35,418 bases of DNA from Treponema sp. (GTDB lineage: Bacteria > Spirochaetota > Spirochaetia > Treponematales > Treponemataceae): positions 1-35,418 of the forward strand of contig JAFLSN010000026.1 of NCBI GenBank assembly GCA_022510905.1, in the 5' to 3' direction. A program made the translations under genes and the position numbers. Positions 1 through 7,744 of this stretch are shown here, in pieces. How positions within the stretch are numbered: the stretch's first letter is position 1; the number at the start of each line of letters is the position of its first letter. The notes beneath the pieces were generated by a model. It was given only the letters and a program-made list of their open reading frames with translations. It ran no database searches and was not told the DNA's origin.

Positions 1-193
1 TGGCTTTTCCCGGCGCGACGCGCACAAGATGAAGGCTGACCGCGCCGCCCGTGTCCTCTGCGGTGACGATGTGCTTCATCTCCACGCCCGCGAAGTCCGG
101 GTGCCTCACCCACGGAATCCCCGCGAAGTCCGCCGTTTTCCCCGGCAGCCGCAGAAAGCCGCCCTCAAATAAACCGAACAAATCGTTTCCCAT
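1..193 (-). CDS. Cupin-like protein, N-terminal part (cut by window edge)
   Basis: The frame is open from an ATG at 193 to the window edge, giving the first 64 codons. An ideal Shine-Dalgarno (AGGAGG) lies just upstream on the minus strand. The visible part contains GIPWVRHPDFAGVEMKH and ends in RVAPGK. A hydrophobic strand followed by V-x-P-G-K is typical of the first half of small cupins, where the metal-binding His motif comes next; that motif would lie outside the window. Function is therefore only suggested (small-molecule or metal-binding cupin). A TATACT on the minus strand (223-228) could be its -10 box, but no good -35 is visible. It is divergent from the lipoprotein gene at 462. Confidence 0.6.
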   Translation of the reverse strand, partial: MGNDLFGLFEGGFLRLPGKTADFAGIPWVRHPDFAGVEMKHIVTAEDTGGAVSLHLVRVAPGKA

Positions 194-461
194 GATTTCC
201 TCCTGTTGGGTTCGTTGGGCGCAGTATACTGCGGAAAATCGTGCGCGGCTTGGATAAAATTGCGGTTCTGCCGATTTCCGCGCTGTTCCGCTGTGCAGAT
301 TCCAACCACATCGGCGAAATGCTGTTACTCGCCAGAACGAAATCCATTCTAAGCCACGCGGCATTCGTTCTGCGTGAACGGGAGCTGCAATGTCATGGTT
401 GGTCTGGTGCTTGAAACCAGAGCGCTTTTTGGTGTACCATTTCAGCAAGTGAGGAATCATT
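194..461. other. Divergent intergenic region with an inverted repeat
   Basis: This holds the upstream regions of the cupin-like gene (minus) and the lipoprotein gene (plus). A 9-bp inverted repeat (CAGAACGAA at 333-341, TTCGTTCTG at 364-372) encloses a 22-nt loop. It has no T-run, so it is more likely an operator or structural element than a terminator. The small open frames here have no ribosome-binding site and no recognisable product. Confidence 0.4.
411..440 (+). promoter_or_regulatory. Sigma-70-type promoter for the lipoprotein-capA pair
   Basis: TTGAAA (411-416), an 18-nt spacer and TACCAT (435-440) lie just ahead of the lipoprotein gene, whose GAGG Shine-Dalgarno starts near 451. Confidence 0.45.
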
Positions 462-1157
462 ATGAAAAAAACACCCGTTGTATTTTTGTGTGCCGTGCTG
501 TTTTTTCTTTCAGGCTGCACGTCTTCCGGAAAATATGGCCGTGTGGCAAAAAAGAAGAAAGCCGTTGTAGTTCCTGAATTCTCCATAACGATTGAAGGTG
601 AGGATGACATCGACTGGCTCGATATTTCCGTGACGCCGAATTGGGGAAAGCGCATGTTCGTTTCTGGTTACGACTGGTTCAATTTTTCGTTTACCAATAA
701 GACCGACCAGCCTTTAAAGATTGTGTGGCGCGACTCGGCCATGCACTACCGCCGGTTCAACCATAAGATTCTGGTGGAAGGCACAAGATACGAGCGCAAG
801 GATTATCCTGCGGATCCGTCCAAGGTTGAAGCCGGCGAAACTCTCACAAAAAAACTCATGTCTGTTGACCAGCCTTTCAAGCAGCGCGCGAGGGATCGCG
901 ATGTATGGATAATCGACAAGATTACCGACACTATGGTGCAGTTCTTTTTGTGCGTGCAGTCGCAGGACGATGAAATGTTCTACACTGTGACCGTGCAGAA
1001 GATTCCTGACGCGAGCGACAGGGAGCTTATAAAGGTAGGTGTTGACGATGAGACCACACGTGCATTGCAGCTGACCACGGATTCACGCCCTGCAACAACC
1101 GATGCCATCATGGAAGCGGGACGCGCCGCTTCTGAAAGCAGTCAGGAAGATGAATGA
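462..1157 (+). CDS. Hypothetical lipoprotein
   Basis: The 231-residue product starts with MKKTP, has a hydrophobic signal segment and a lipobox-like FLSGC, so Cys19 is the likely lipid-modified residue. It should be an envelope lipoprotein, though the inner or outer membrane location cannot be told. After the Cys there is a basic linker rich in Lys (about residues 29-35), then a domain with aromatic-rich beta-type sequence (DWFNFSFTNKTDQPLKIVWRD) and an acidic, Ser-rich tail. The F-x-F-T-N-x-T-x-x-P pattern resembles extracellular beta-sandwich domains in bacterial lipoproteins, but I do not recognise a named family. GAGG precedes the ATG at a suitable distance. Its 3' end overlaps capA by 8 bp, so the two are probably co-translated. 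Confidence 0.8.
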   Translation: MKKTPVVFLCAVLFFLSGCTSSGKYGRVAKKKKAVVVPEFSITIEGEDDIDWLDISVTPNWGKRMFVSGYDWFNFSFTNKTDQPLKIVWRDSAMHYRRFNHKILVEGTRYERKDYPADPSKVEAGETLTKKLMSVDQPFKQRARDRDVWIIDKITDTMVQFFLCVQSQDDEMFYTVTVQKIPDASDRELIKVGVDDETTRALQLTTDSRPATTDAIMEAGRAASESSQEDE

Positions 1158-2898
1158 ACCGCGGAAGCCGTCTGCGGTTGTGTGGCGCACATGTGTTACG
1201 ACGCTGTGTGCCACTGCTGTTGCGGTGCTTTCTGCGCTGCTTGTGGTGCGCTCGTTTTTCAGACCTGTGCGTGCGGTGGTTCAGCTGCCACCACAAGTGT
1301 ACGATGCCCTGTTCGGGCCTGAAGATGATGCGAATGCCATTGTTAATGGCACCACGCTGTGGTTTGAAAAAATTGGGCATGAACCGGCCGACGTATCTGC
1401 CGGGCATCCCGGTTCTTTTTTTGAAAGGCTGACTGGTACCATAAATCTTCCTGTGGCATTCTTTTTTGTAGAAGAATCTGTGCCAATCGTGCAAGACCGC
1501 CATTGCGACACTGCGCTTCGGTGGTCGTATGCGCTGCGGACTCGTCTGCTGCTTCCCACTGTGCCGGCCGATTTTGCCGATGAAATGAGCCCTGCCAATT
1601 CTCTGCTCAGTCCGACTCTTTCCATTCATTTTGCGGAACCTGATTCTTTGGCCGAAGGAAGCCGCGCGCTTCCCGTTGACGGACAGTACGCGGGACAAGA
1701 AGGCTATGCGCTGGAACAGACTACGCTTCTTGTGTGCACGGTGTTGGTTCCCCGGTATGCAGAATCGGTCAAGGCTTGGTGCGAGAGCGTTTTTGTGCCG
1801 GATGAAAATGCTCCGGTTACAAATTTTTCTGATACTTCCCATCATGAATCGGAACCGTCTGCGGGCGATGCTCCGCTTTCGCAAGGAAAAATTGGTTCCG
1901 GTGCGATTCTTGCCGACCTCGCTGAATTGCAAAGACATGAACCAGCTCAGCCTGTCCAAGATGAAGAAGGGGCAGGTGCCTTTGTAAAAAAAGTCCGGGT
2001 GCAGGATGGGAATGCCCGCACAGGCGGCCCAGTGTTTGTTGCAAGCGTTGGCGATGTCATGGTGGGGCGTGGCGTTCAGGAGCGATTGCTTTTTGATGAA
2101 GGCGGACTTGATGCGGTGTTTACCACAACGCTTCCCGTTTTGCGGCGTAACCACATCACCATCGGAAATCTTGAAGGCGTGGTAACCGATTCATTGAGCA
2201 ACGCTGTCAAAACCTATACATTCAGATTTAAAAAGGCAGTGCTTCCCGTGCTTCTCCGCGCAGGTTTTACATACCTCATGCAGGCAAACAATCATTGCTA
2301 TGACTATGGTGAGCCAGGTTTTAAAGATACTCTCGCCGCGTTCAATGAATACAGAATTCCATCAAGTGGCGTGGGTTACAATCGTAAGGAAGCGGAGAAA
2401 TTTTATCATACCACAGTAAACGGACAGCAGTTCGCAATAATTTCCTGCGGAGCGTTTCCAGTGGAACGTTCTGGTTTTAACGGCAAGGTCAGTGCAACTG
2501 CCACCGAAACCCGTGCCGGTATTTTATGGCAGAGTCCTGAGCTTGTGGAACAGGTCCGCCTTGAAAAGGCCTCCGGCTGCTTTGTGATTGTCAACGTGCA
2601 TGGCGGTGAGGAATACCGTTTTACGCCCACCAAAAGCCAGCGGGCATTCTATGAGCAGCTCTGTGACGCAGGCGCGGATGTAGTGTTCGGAAGCCACCCG
2701 CATGTGCTCCAGCCTACAGAATGGTATCATGGCAAACTGATTGTATATTCCCAAGGCAATTTTTTGTTCAACGGAATGGAAGACATGCCCGGTGCAACCG
2801 ACAGCGAAATTGTCAGACTTGGAATCATAGGCGGAAAAATAGTGTATGTGGAACAGTATCCAGCCATACTCAACGGCACAACCGTTTCTCTCAAATAA
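1150..2898 (+). CDS. CapA-type metallophosphatase, membrane-anchored
   Basis: The 582-residue protein has an N-terminal signal-anchor (about residues 10-35), a long non-conserved periplasmic region (about 36-295) and a C-terminal CapA/PGA_cap metallophosphatase domain. Family motifs are visible in order: GDVMVG (G301-D302), GNLEG, ANNHCYDYG, VNVHGGEEY, GSHPH (514-518) and YSQGNF. The Asp, Asn and His residues expected to bind the metal pair are all present. CapA proteins act in poly-gamma-glutamate capsule synthesis, but many homologues have unknown substrates, so the reaction here is not assigned. The ATG at 1150 overlaps the lipoprotein stop, has AGGA close by and puts the membrane segment at the N-terminus. 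The longer frame from 1102 lies inside the lipoprotein gene and has no ribosome site. Confidence 0.85.
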   Translation: MNEPRKPSAVVWRTCVTTLCATAVAVLSALLVVRSFFRPVRAVVQLPPQVYDALFGPEDDANAIVNGTTLWFEKIGHEPADVSAGHPGSFFERLTGTINLPVAFFFVEESVPIVQDRHCDTALRWSYALRTRLLLPTVPADFADEMSPANSLLSPTLSIHFAEPDSLAEGSRALPVDGQYAGQEGYALEQTTLLVCTVLVPRYAESVKAWCESVFVPDENAPVTNFSDTSHHESEPSAGDAPLSQGKIGSGAILADLAELQRHEPAQPVQDEEGAGAFVKKVRVQDGNARTGGPVFVASVGDVMVGRGVQERLLFDEGGLDAVFTTTLPVLRRNHITIGNLEGVVTDSLSNAVKTYTFRFKKAVLPVLLRAGFTYLMQANNHCYDYGEPGFKDTLAAFNEYRIPSSGVGYNRKEAEKFYHTTVNGQQFAIISCGAFPVERSGFNGKVSATATETRAGILWQSPELVEQVRLEKASGCFVIVNVHGGEEYRFTPTKSQRAFYEQLCDAGADVVFGSHPHVLQPTEWYHGKLIVYSQGNFLFNGMEDMPGATDSEIVRLGIIGGKIVYVEQYPAILNGTTVSLK

Positions 2899-2915
2899 AG
2901 TTCCTATACTTCCAG

Positions 2916-3010
2916 CAACAAAGTGAGAAACGGCAGCCAATAATCGAGTTTTGAAAAAACGAAGTTAAAATAAGACACGCCATCTGCGAGGCTGATTTTA
3001 AACCATCCTT
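2916..3010 (-). repeat. Dispersed repeat module R3, inverted copy
   Basis: The reverse complement matches 27001-27096 along about 95 bp, including the shared stretches TTATTGGCTGCCGTTTCTCA and TTTAAAATCAGC. It carries an imperfect inner inverted repeat of the form TTAAAAT...ATTTTAA. A weaker third copy lies at about 26828-26890. Confidence 0.75.
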
Positions 3011-3114
3011 GATAAAATCATGCGGAAAATCTTTTTGGTTTTCAATGGCCGTGCAGCCGTCCGTTGAGCCGTGCCTACCGGTCAGCGAATTGTTCCATCT
3101 GATGCTGTGGAATT

Positions 3115-3140
3115 TTGATTCGTGCGGAAAGGACACATAC
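3115..3140 (+). repeat. Dispersed 26-bp motif R1, copy 1
   Basis: It reads TTGATTCGTGCGG followed by AAAGGACACATAC, near the consensus TTGATTCGTGCGG-AAAGGGTACATAC. It is intergenic, upstream of hflX. Confidence 0.7.
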
Positions 3141-3212
3141 TTCGCTCTACAGAGCGGAGCCTTGCTTTTTACTTTGCGGTGAGTTGATTTCCCTTGATTT
3201 ACGATTCGGTCT

Positions 3213-3240
3213 TTGCACGGCAGCATATTTGTTTTATACT
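3213..3240 (+). promoter_or_regulatory. hflX promoter, predicted leaderless
   Basis: TTGCAC (3213-3218), 16 nt, TATACT (3235-3240), then 6 nt and the hflX ATG at 3247. Transcription would start at or within a base or so of the start codon. There is no Shine-Dalgarno in the gap. Confidence 0.65.
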
Positions 3241-3246
3241 GTGCGC

Positions 3247-4515
3247 ATGGTTGAAATTCAGCAGGAAGAAGAACGGCCCGTACAATGCATGTTGGTGGGC
3301 GCTCCCGAAAAGCAGGCTGGGCAAGGTGCCATTGCAGAACTTGAAGGTCTTGTGCACACGCTTGGCTTTGAAATCGCGGAATCTATGGTGCTTTCCCGCA
3401 TTGAGCCTACCCCTTCCTACGGCATCGGAACTGGCAAGGCGCTTGAAATTGCCGACCGCGCCAAAGCATGTTCAGCCGACTGCATCATCTTTGACTGGGA
3501 ACTTGACCCTTCAAAACAGCGCAATTGGGAAAAACTTGCTTCCATCCCCGTGTTCGACCGCAACGAAGTGATTATCAGGATTTTTGCCTCTCGTGCCCGC
3601 ACGAAGGAAGCTTCGCTTCAAGTTGAACTGGCCAGACTGGTCTATTCACTTCCACGGCTGAGCCATTCCTATGGCAACCTTGCGCGGCAACGTGGAGGCG
3701 CGTTTGGCAACAAAGGTTCTGGCGAAACACAGCTCGAACTTGACCGTCGTCAGCTTGAAGATAAGATCGCACAGATAAAAAAAGAGCTGGAGCAAGTGGT
3801 GAACACGCGGAACATTCAGCGCAAACAGCGCGAAAAAACTGCCACTCGCTCCTGTGCGCTCGTTGGCTACACCAATGCTGGAAAATCCAGTCTTCTGAAC
3901 GCGCTTACAGGAGCCGATGTTTTTGTAGAAAACAAACTTTTTGCCACACTGGATCCAACAACCCGCAAGCTTGCACTGTCCGAAGGCTCTCACGTGCTAT
4001 TGACGGATACTGTTGGTTTTATCTCGCATCTTCCGCATACTCTTATTGAAGCTTTTACATCAACTCTGGAAGAAGCCGCGCTTTCCGATTTGCTGCTGAT
4101 TGTTGTTGACGCAAGCGACAGTTCATGTGTAGCGCAGTACCAGCAGGTGCTGGCAGTTCTAAAAGAAATTCACGCTGACAGTGTAAAGTCGCTGGTTGTG
4201 CTTAACAAATGGGATCGTGTCGCGGACGATCCCGTGTTGTGTTCCCGGCGTGAATCAGAATTTCCTGGTGCCATGCATGTGAGCGCAAAAACGGAACTCG
4301 GTTTTGACTCGCTTCTTGCAGCTATTACCGAACACCTTTTGGGGCAGGAACAGTGCTATCTGGTTCCGCTCGAACGAAGCGACCTTGTGGAACTGGTGCG
4401 CAAAAACGGCACAATCACCAGCGAAGATTGGCGCGAAACCGATGTGGCTCTTACGGCCCGGCTTCCTGCCATGTCACGAACGCTTGCGCTTCTTGCTCCC
4501 TATCTGGTACACTGA
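3247..4515 (+). CDS. hflX: GTPase HflX (ribosome-associated)
   Basis: This is a 422-residue GTPase of the HflX family, which binds the 50S subunit and helps rescue or split stalled ribosomes, notably under stress. The N-terminal HflX domain covers about residues 10-190 and includes the family signature RLSHSYGNLARQRGGAFG and GSGETQLELDRR, followed by a coiled coil. The G domain shows GYTNAGKS (G1, about 206-213), FATLDPTTRK (G2), DTVGF (G3, about 254), NKWD (G4, about 320) and SAK (G5). Length fits the family (about 420-430). The ATG at 3247 is chosen because upstream sequence is repeat DNA and because a promoter ends 6 nt before it. The FliL-like gene follows after 4 nt. Confidence 0.95.
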   Translation: MVEIQQEEERPVQCMLVGAPEKQAGQGAIAELEGLVHTLGFEIAESMVLSRIEPTPSYGIGTGKALEIADRAKACSADCIIFDWELDPSKQRNWEKLASIPVFDRNEVIIRIFASRARTKEASLQVELARLVYSLPRLSHSYGNLARQRGGAFGNKGSGETQLELDRRQLEDKIAQIKKELEQVVNTRNIQRKQREKTATRSCALVGYTNAGKSSLLNALTGADVFVENKLFATLDPTTRKLALSEGSHVLLTDTVGFISHLPHTLIEAFTSTLEEAALSDLLLIVVDASDSSCVAQYQQVLAVLKEIHADSVKSLVVLNKWDRVADDPVLCSRRESEFPGAMHVSAKTELGFDSLLAAITEHLLGQEQCYLVPLERSDLVELVRKNGTITSEDWRETDVALTARLPAMSRTLALLAPYLVH

Positions 4516-4519
4516 ATCC

Positions 4520-5029
4520 ATGCTGCAACCTTTTTTTGCCACTCCGCTACAAAAAATCCTCGGCCTGATTATAGCGCTTCTTGCCATTGTGCTGGTGTTT
4601 GGCACAGCCATTGTGCTTGTGCAGCGCCGCGACAGGCTTCACGCAACTTATCGCCATTCAGATCCCACTCCAGAAGCTGTGGTGAATTTGAGCGCAAAAA
4701 AAAATGAAAACATAGCGGCTTACACCGGCCTTGGCGAAATCCGTGCGCTCACCCGCTCACCTGATGAAGAACATGCGGGCACCGTGCTGGTTGTAACGCC
4801 ATGGTTTTCGTACTCTAAAGATGACAATGCGCTTTTTGAGGAGCTTTCGCAAAAAAACAGACAGTGCAGGGCGCTTGTTTCAGATTTTTTTGCGTCATAC
4901 ACACGGAAGGAATTGCAGGTCATGGGTGAACAGGCCGTAAAAGATGCGCTGCTCAATGCCGTAAACCGGGAACTCGTGCTGGGAGCAATCACTGCTGTTT
5001 ATTTTAATGAATATATTTTTTTTGAATAG
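4520..5029 (+). CDS. FliL-like membrane protein
   Basis: The 169-residue protein has one N-terminal membrane segment (about residues 12-35) and a periplasmic domain. The C-terminal half follows the FliL pattern: a strand (TVLVVTPWFSY), then an acidic helix with paired alternation (FEELSQKNRQCRALVSDFF), a segment like YTRKELQVMGEQ-VKDALLNAVN and the closing strand ITAVYFNEYIFFE, close to the usual V-Y-F-T-E-F end. FliL proteins sit at the flagellar basal body and act on stator function. The gene is not among flagellar genes here but follows hflX, so it may be a paralogue with another membrane role. No clear Shine-Dalgarno is seen; tight spacing suggests translation depends on hflX. Confidence 0.7.
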   Translation: MLQPFFATPLQKILGLIIALLAIVLVFGTAIVLVQRRDRLHATYRHSDPTPEAVVNLSAKKNENIAAYTGLGEIRALTRSPDEEHAGTVLVVTPWFSYSKDDNALFEELSQKNRQCRALVSDFFASYTRKELQVMGEQAVKDALLNAVNRELVLGAITAVYFNEYIFFE

Positions 5030-5049
5030 CAAGACATTTCGGTACATAT

Positions 5050-5077
5050 GCAACTTTTGCACATATTCAGTGTCTAA
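5050..5077 (+). promoter_or_regulatory. ECF-type (sigma-E-like) promoter of the sigma factor operon
   Basis: GCAACTT (5050-5056), 16 nt, TCTAA (5073-5077). This is close to the known ECF/RpoE pattern GGAACTT-N15/16-TCnnA. It lies 44 nt ahead of the first gene of an operon that encodes an ECF sigma factor, which suggests autoregulation. The -35 half also sits in an imperfect palindrome (ACATATGCAA-cttt-TGCACATAT). Confidence 0.55.
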
Positions 5078-5121
5078 ATAAAAAGCTGTGCTTGTGTGGT
5101 ACCGCTAAAAAGAGGATTAAT

Positions 5122-5481
5122 ATGGAAGCTGCAACCATGACTCCTGCCGCTCAGGTAATCATTTCGCTCATTCCCATTGTGGGAATCGCATTTGGATCCA
5201 TTCTGGTGTTTTTTGCTTTGCTTTGGCGCCACCACGAAAACAAACTGCGCATTTTGAAAGGCACTTACAGCCACGTGCATTTCAACAGCAAAATGTTTTC
5301 TCTGCTTACAGGGCTGCTGCTGGAGGGCGTGGGGCTGGTGCTGACTGTCATGTTCATACTGCTTGAAGGCGTTTCCTGGAACATTCTGGGAGGTCTGCTT
5401 CCGCTTGTTAGTGGCATGATGTTTCTGATTTTTTACAAAGTGAATCCTGGCATCAAGACTGAAAGCGGCGATGAAACATGA
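5122..5481 (+). CDS. Small membrane protein in sigma factor operon
   Basis: This 119-residue protein has three hydrophobic segments (about residues 11-33, 57-80 and 84-103) separated by a basic loop with RHHENKLRILKGTY. The N-x-x-R-I-L-K-G pattern and the overall shape resemble small DUF6249-type membrane proteins found next to ECF sigma factors, but that link is weak. AGAGG lies at a good distance from the ATG at 5122; the longer frame from 5092 has no ribosome site. Its last 11 bp overlap the sigma factor gene, so they are very likely co-transcribed. It may act as a membrane partner of the sigma/anti-sigma pair or be an output of the response. Confidence 0.75.
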   Translation: MEAATMTPAAQVIISLIPIVGIAFGSILVFFALLWRHHENKLRILKGTYSHVHFNSKMFSLLTGLLLEGVGLVLTVMFILLEGVSWNILGGLLPLVSGMMFLIFYKVNPGIKTESGDET

Positions 5482-6052
5482 GGATGCTCCTGGCGTAACA
5501 CACAAGATGACAGCAGCGCAAAAACGCGACCTTCAGCTTGTACGGGAAGTGCTTGCAGGAAAGCATTCCGTATTTGCCATGCTGGTGGCGCGTTGTCAAA
5601 AACGCATTTCTGCGCTGGGAATGAGCTTTTTTCACAACGCCAGCGACACGGAAGATTTTGTGCAGGACGTGTTTCTAAAGGCGTTTACAAAACTTGGTTC
5701 GTTTCGTGGAGAAAGCAGCTTTGAAACATGGCTCACGCGCATTGCCTACACTACTGCGGTGAACGCAAAAAATCGGCGCCATGAGTACGAACATATTTCG
5801 GACGAAGATTTGCTGCCTTCAAAAGGTGACAACCCGGAAAATGCGGAAATTCGCCGCATTACGCAGGAAGCCGTGCGAGAAGCTGTGGCGCAGCTACCGG
5901 AACGTTATGCCTTGTGCCTGGATTTGTATTTTTTTTACGACACGCCCTACGATGAAATTGCAATCATAACCGGGCTGCCGATGAACACGATAAAGTCGCA
6001 CATCTTTAGGGCAAAAAAGATTCTGCGCGACAAACTTGAAGACTACACTTGA
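5471..6052 (+). CDS. ECF-family RNA polymerase sigma factor
   Basis: The 193-residue protein has region 2 (about residues 40-105) with DTEDFVQDVFLKAF and FRGESSFETWLTRIAYTTAVN, and region 4 (about 135-190) with LPERYALCLDLYFFYDTPYDEIA followed by the helix-turn-helix end GLPMNTIKSHIFRAKKILR. These are the hallmarks of the ECF (sigma-70 group 4) family. It should direct RNA polymerase to a small stress regulon. It overlaps the small membrane protein upstream and is followed by a ZAS-type anti-sigma gene. The ATG at 5471 is used; an internal Met at codon 13 is possible. Regulation is probably autogenous through the promoter at 5050, with activity held by the anti-sigma factor. Confidence 0.92.
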   Translation: MKHEDAPGVTHKMTAAQKRDLQLVREVLAGKHSVFAMLVARCQKRISALGMSFFHNASDTEDFVQDVFLKAFTKLGSFRGESSFETWLTRIAYTTAVNAKNRRHEYEHISDEDLLPSKGDNPENAEIRRITQEAVREAVAQLPERYALCLDLYFFYDTPYDEIAIITGLPMNTIKSHIFRAKKILRDKLEDYT

Positions 6053-6057
6053 CGCTG

Positions 6058-6092
6058 GCCTGTCTGCATCACGAGGAAAGTGACAGACTGGC
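6058..6092 (+). other. Inverted repeat after the sigma factor gene
   Basis: Arms GCCTGTCTG (6058-6066) and CAGACTGGC (6084-6092) pair with one mismatch over a 17-nt loop, directly after the sigma factor stop. There is no T-run, so this may be a weak terminator or attenuator that lowers read-through into the anti-sigma gene. Confidence 0.4.
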
Positions 6093-6110
6093 GCACGGCG
6101 CTTGTATAAT
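6080..6110 (+). promoter_or_regulatory. Possible internal promoter for the anti-sigma gene
   Basis: A perfect TATAAT (6105-6110) is preceded by GTGACA (6080-6085) at a wide 19-nt spacing. It would give the anti-sigma factor a housekeeping supply independent of the ECF promoter. Confidence 0.45.
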
Positions 6111-6136
6111 AGATTTTGCTGCCACTGGAGGAAGCA

Positions 6137-6601
6137 ATGAAAAAAGACTGTGAATGTTATATGGAGGAGTATCTGGCTCTTGACAAGGGGCAGCGTGTGC
6201 CGTTCAAACTGGCATTCCACCTGCTTTTCTGCAAAAGCTGCCGAAAACAGGTGCGGGCTCTTTCTTGGGCCGAAAAGCTTGCTGCTCGTCCGCTGAAAAT
6301 TTCTGTGCCACTTAACGACCGGACACTGCTTGATATTATGGCACAAATAGATCCTTCATACAAACCAAAAAAATACTCGGTGAGCATGGTGCTTTGGGCG
6401 CTTTCCGGCTTGGTGATGATTGCGACCATGTGCCTGCTGTCTGGATTTGCCCCTACCGAATTTAGCCACTTGCTTCAGTTTGTATGTTACCTTACTTTTG
6501 CGGGTGTCATAATTGCCCACTGTGCCCTGTTTATCAGCACCAATCTTGATTTTTTTATAAAAAAAATCAACACGCGACGAACCATGGCGCGACCGGCATA
6601 A
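6137..6601 (+). CDS. Membrane anti-sigma factor with ZAS zinc finger
   Basis: The 154-residue protein starts with a Cys-rich cytoplasmic domain: Cys5 and Cys7, then His28-x3-Cys32-x2-Cys35. The H-x3-C-x2-C motif defines zinc-binding anti-sigma (ZAS) domains that hold ECF sigma factors. Two membrane segments follow (about residues 75-98 and 107-130) with a short basic C-terminus. It should sequester the sigma factor at the membrane and release it on an envelope or redox signal. GGAGG precedes the ATG at 6137 at a suitable distance, so this start is preferred over the ATG at 6116. A promoter-like TATAAT precedes it. The lack of a large periplasmic domain suggests sensing within the membrane or by the zinc site. 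Confidence 0.8.
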   Translation: MKKDCECYMEEYLALDKGQRVPFKLAFHLLFCKSCRKQVRALSWAEKLAARPLKISVPLNDRTLLDIMAQIDPSYKPKKYSVSMVLWALSGLVMIATMCLLSGFAPTEFSHLLQFVCYLTFAGVIIAHCALFISTNLDFFIKKINTRRTMARPA

Positions 6602-6613
6602 AAACCTGCCACT

Positions 6614-6639
6614 TTTATTCGTGCGGAAAGGATGCATAC
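6614..6639 (+). repeat. Dispersed 26-bp motif R1, copy 2
   Basis: TTTATTCGTGCGG followed by AAAGGATGCATAC, between the anti-sigma gene and the convergent gerMN gene. Confidence 0.7.
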
Positions 6640-6721
6640 CCAACTTTTGTGGCCGGGTGTGTTGATTCAGTCGGAATGAAACATTCAGCGTTTTGTGGCT
6701 TGCCAGCTGTTTTTGCGAAAA

Positions 6722-7585
6722 TTAAAAACTGTTTCTGTTGAGGGGGGTGCCTATCCAGACACCTTCGCTTCCCAGATAGTCCTTGCGTTCACCGTCAATC
6801 AAAAACTGCACGCTTTCCACCGTGGGGAATGCTGTCGCGGTAAACACAATCTGCTGGAGCTGTCCGCGCAGACCTTCGATGCCGTACTGGTTGAATTCAA
6901 ACTCTCCGCTAAAATTTAATGTGGCTACGCCGTTTCTTACCGAGGCCGAAAGCAGCGAGCTTCCTGTTGAAAGCAGCGAGCGGCAGCCTTCGTTTTCTTC
7001 GCTTGCGGTGGGGCCGGCTATGAGAGCCTTGATGGTGTCTACCAGCGGGCTCTCTGATTTTTTCATGCTGCGGTTTACGGCGTGGCGAATCACCGAGCCG
7101 TCACTTGCGATTTCCATAAAAAACAGCTTTACTGTGATGGTCTGGCCTGGTGCCGCGAATGTGCCCGAAGTTTCACCGGCTGGCTGTGTGTAAATTCCTG
7201 CGATGTCGGAATCAGACTGTTGGTGCGTCCATTCATTTTGTCCTGCGGCGGCCTCCTGCTGGCGGCGTGCGGCATCGTTTTGTGCGGTCACGGATTGTGC
7301 TGACTGCGATGCATTTTCGGTCAAAGTAATTTCAACTGGTGCCATAGGCTCAACATTGTTTTTTTCAGTTGAACCGAGAATGCCCACATCGGCATTTTCA
7401 ACAAACGCGGGTGTTTTTCCGAATACGCGGTTAAAAAAACCTGTCTGCTTTAAATTTGCGATTATTTTATTCTGATTAAAAATGAACAGACCCACCAGCA
7501 CAATGGCAGCCAGCATCCAAATTGCCAGTCCAAGCCCCGTTGTGGTTGCCCATTTTTTTTCTGCGAATTTTCGTTTTTGTGCCAT
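6722..7585 (-). CDS. GerMN-domain membrane protein
   Basis: The 287-residue protein has a basic N-terminus, one membrane segment (about residues 18-38), a Gln/Ala-rich linker (about 85-135) and a C-terminal GerMN domain (about 150-270). Visible GerMN features are VKLFFMEIASDG, the central LVDTIKALIAGPT and SVRNGVATLNFSGEF followed by LRGQLQQIVFTATAFPTVESVQFLIDG. GerMN domains occur in spore germination protein GerM and in lipoproteins of non-sporing bacteria, where they are thought to bind cell-wall or envelope components. In a spirochete a role in the periplasm or envelope is likely, not sporulation. A leaderless-type promoter precedes it on the minus strand. Confidence 0.88.
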   Translation of the reverse strand: MAQKRKFAEKKWATTTGLGLAIWMLAAIVLVGLFIFNQNKIIANLKQTGFFNRVFGKTPAFVENADVGILGSTEKNNVEPMAPVEITLTENASQSAQSVTAQNDAARRQQEAAAGQNEWTHQQSDSDIAGIYTQPAGETSGTFAAPGQTITVKLFFMEIASDGSVIRHAVNRSMKKSESPLVDTIKALIAGPTASEENEGCRSLLSTGSSLLSASVRNGVATLNFSGEFEFNQYGIEGLRGQLQQIVFTATAFPTVESVQFLIDGERKDYLGSEGVWIGTPLNRNSF

Positions 7586-7591
7586 GCTTCA

Positions 7592-7620
7592 ATTATAAGT
7601 CACTATCGCTTTATTTTCAA
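7592..7620 (-). promoter_or_regulatory. gerMN promoter, predicted leaderless
   Basis: On the minus strand, TTGAAA (7620-7615), 17 nt, TATAAT (7597-7592), then exactly 6 nt to the ATG at 7585. No Shine-Dalgarno is present. Confidence 0.75.
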
Positions 7621-7659
7621 TGGCATGTTTGTCCACAGCAAAACCATTTCTGGCCTTTT

Positions 7660-7685
7660 CTGATTTGTGCAGAAATGGTACATAC
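7660..7685 (+). repeat. Dispersed 26-bp motif R1, copy 3
   Basis: CTGATTTGTGCAG followed by AAATGGTACATAC; 47 bp upstream of copy 4 in the same orientation. Confidence 0.65.
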
Positions 7686-7706
7686 TTTGCTTCTGCGTCC
7701 GAGGTG

Positions 7707-7732
7707 TTGATTCGTGTGGAAAGGGTACATAT
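7707..7732 (+). repeat. Dispersed 26-bp motif R1, copy 4
   Basis: TTGATTCGTGTGG followed by AAAGGGTACATAT. It leads directly into the R2 module that starts with GCGAAATGA. Confidence 0.7.
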
Positions 7733-7744
7733 CCCGCCCCCTTG

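Larger units (their letters stand above)
2899..3246. other. Intergenic region made of dispersed repeats and the hflX promoter
   Basis: No gene is supported here. The left half is an inverted copy of a repeat module found again near 27.0 kb. It is followed by one copy of the 26-bp dispersed motif (3115-3140), a small hairpin (CGCTC tacaGAGCG, about 3143-3156) and the hflX promoter. The frame that runs into hflX from 3115 is open by chance through the repeat. Confidence 0.6.

Noticed and set aside
3115..3246. N-terminal extension of HflX
   Set aside because: It is translated from repeat DNA and crosses the promoter; the 422-residue form matches the family length.
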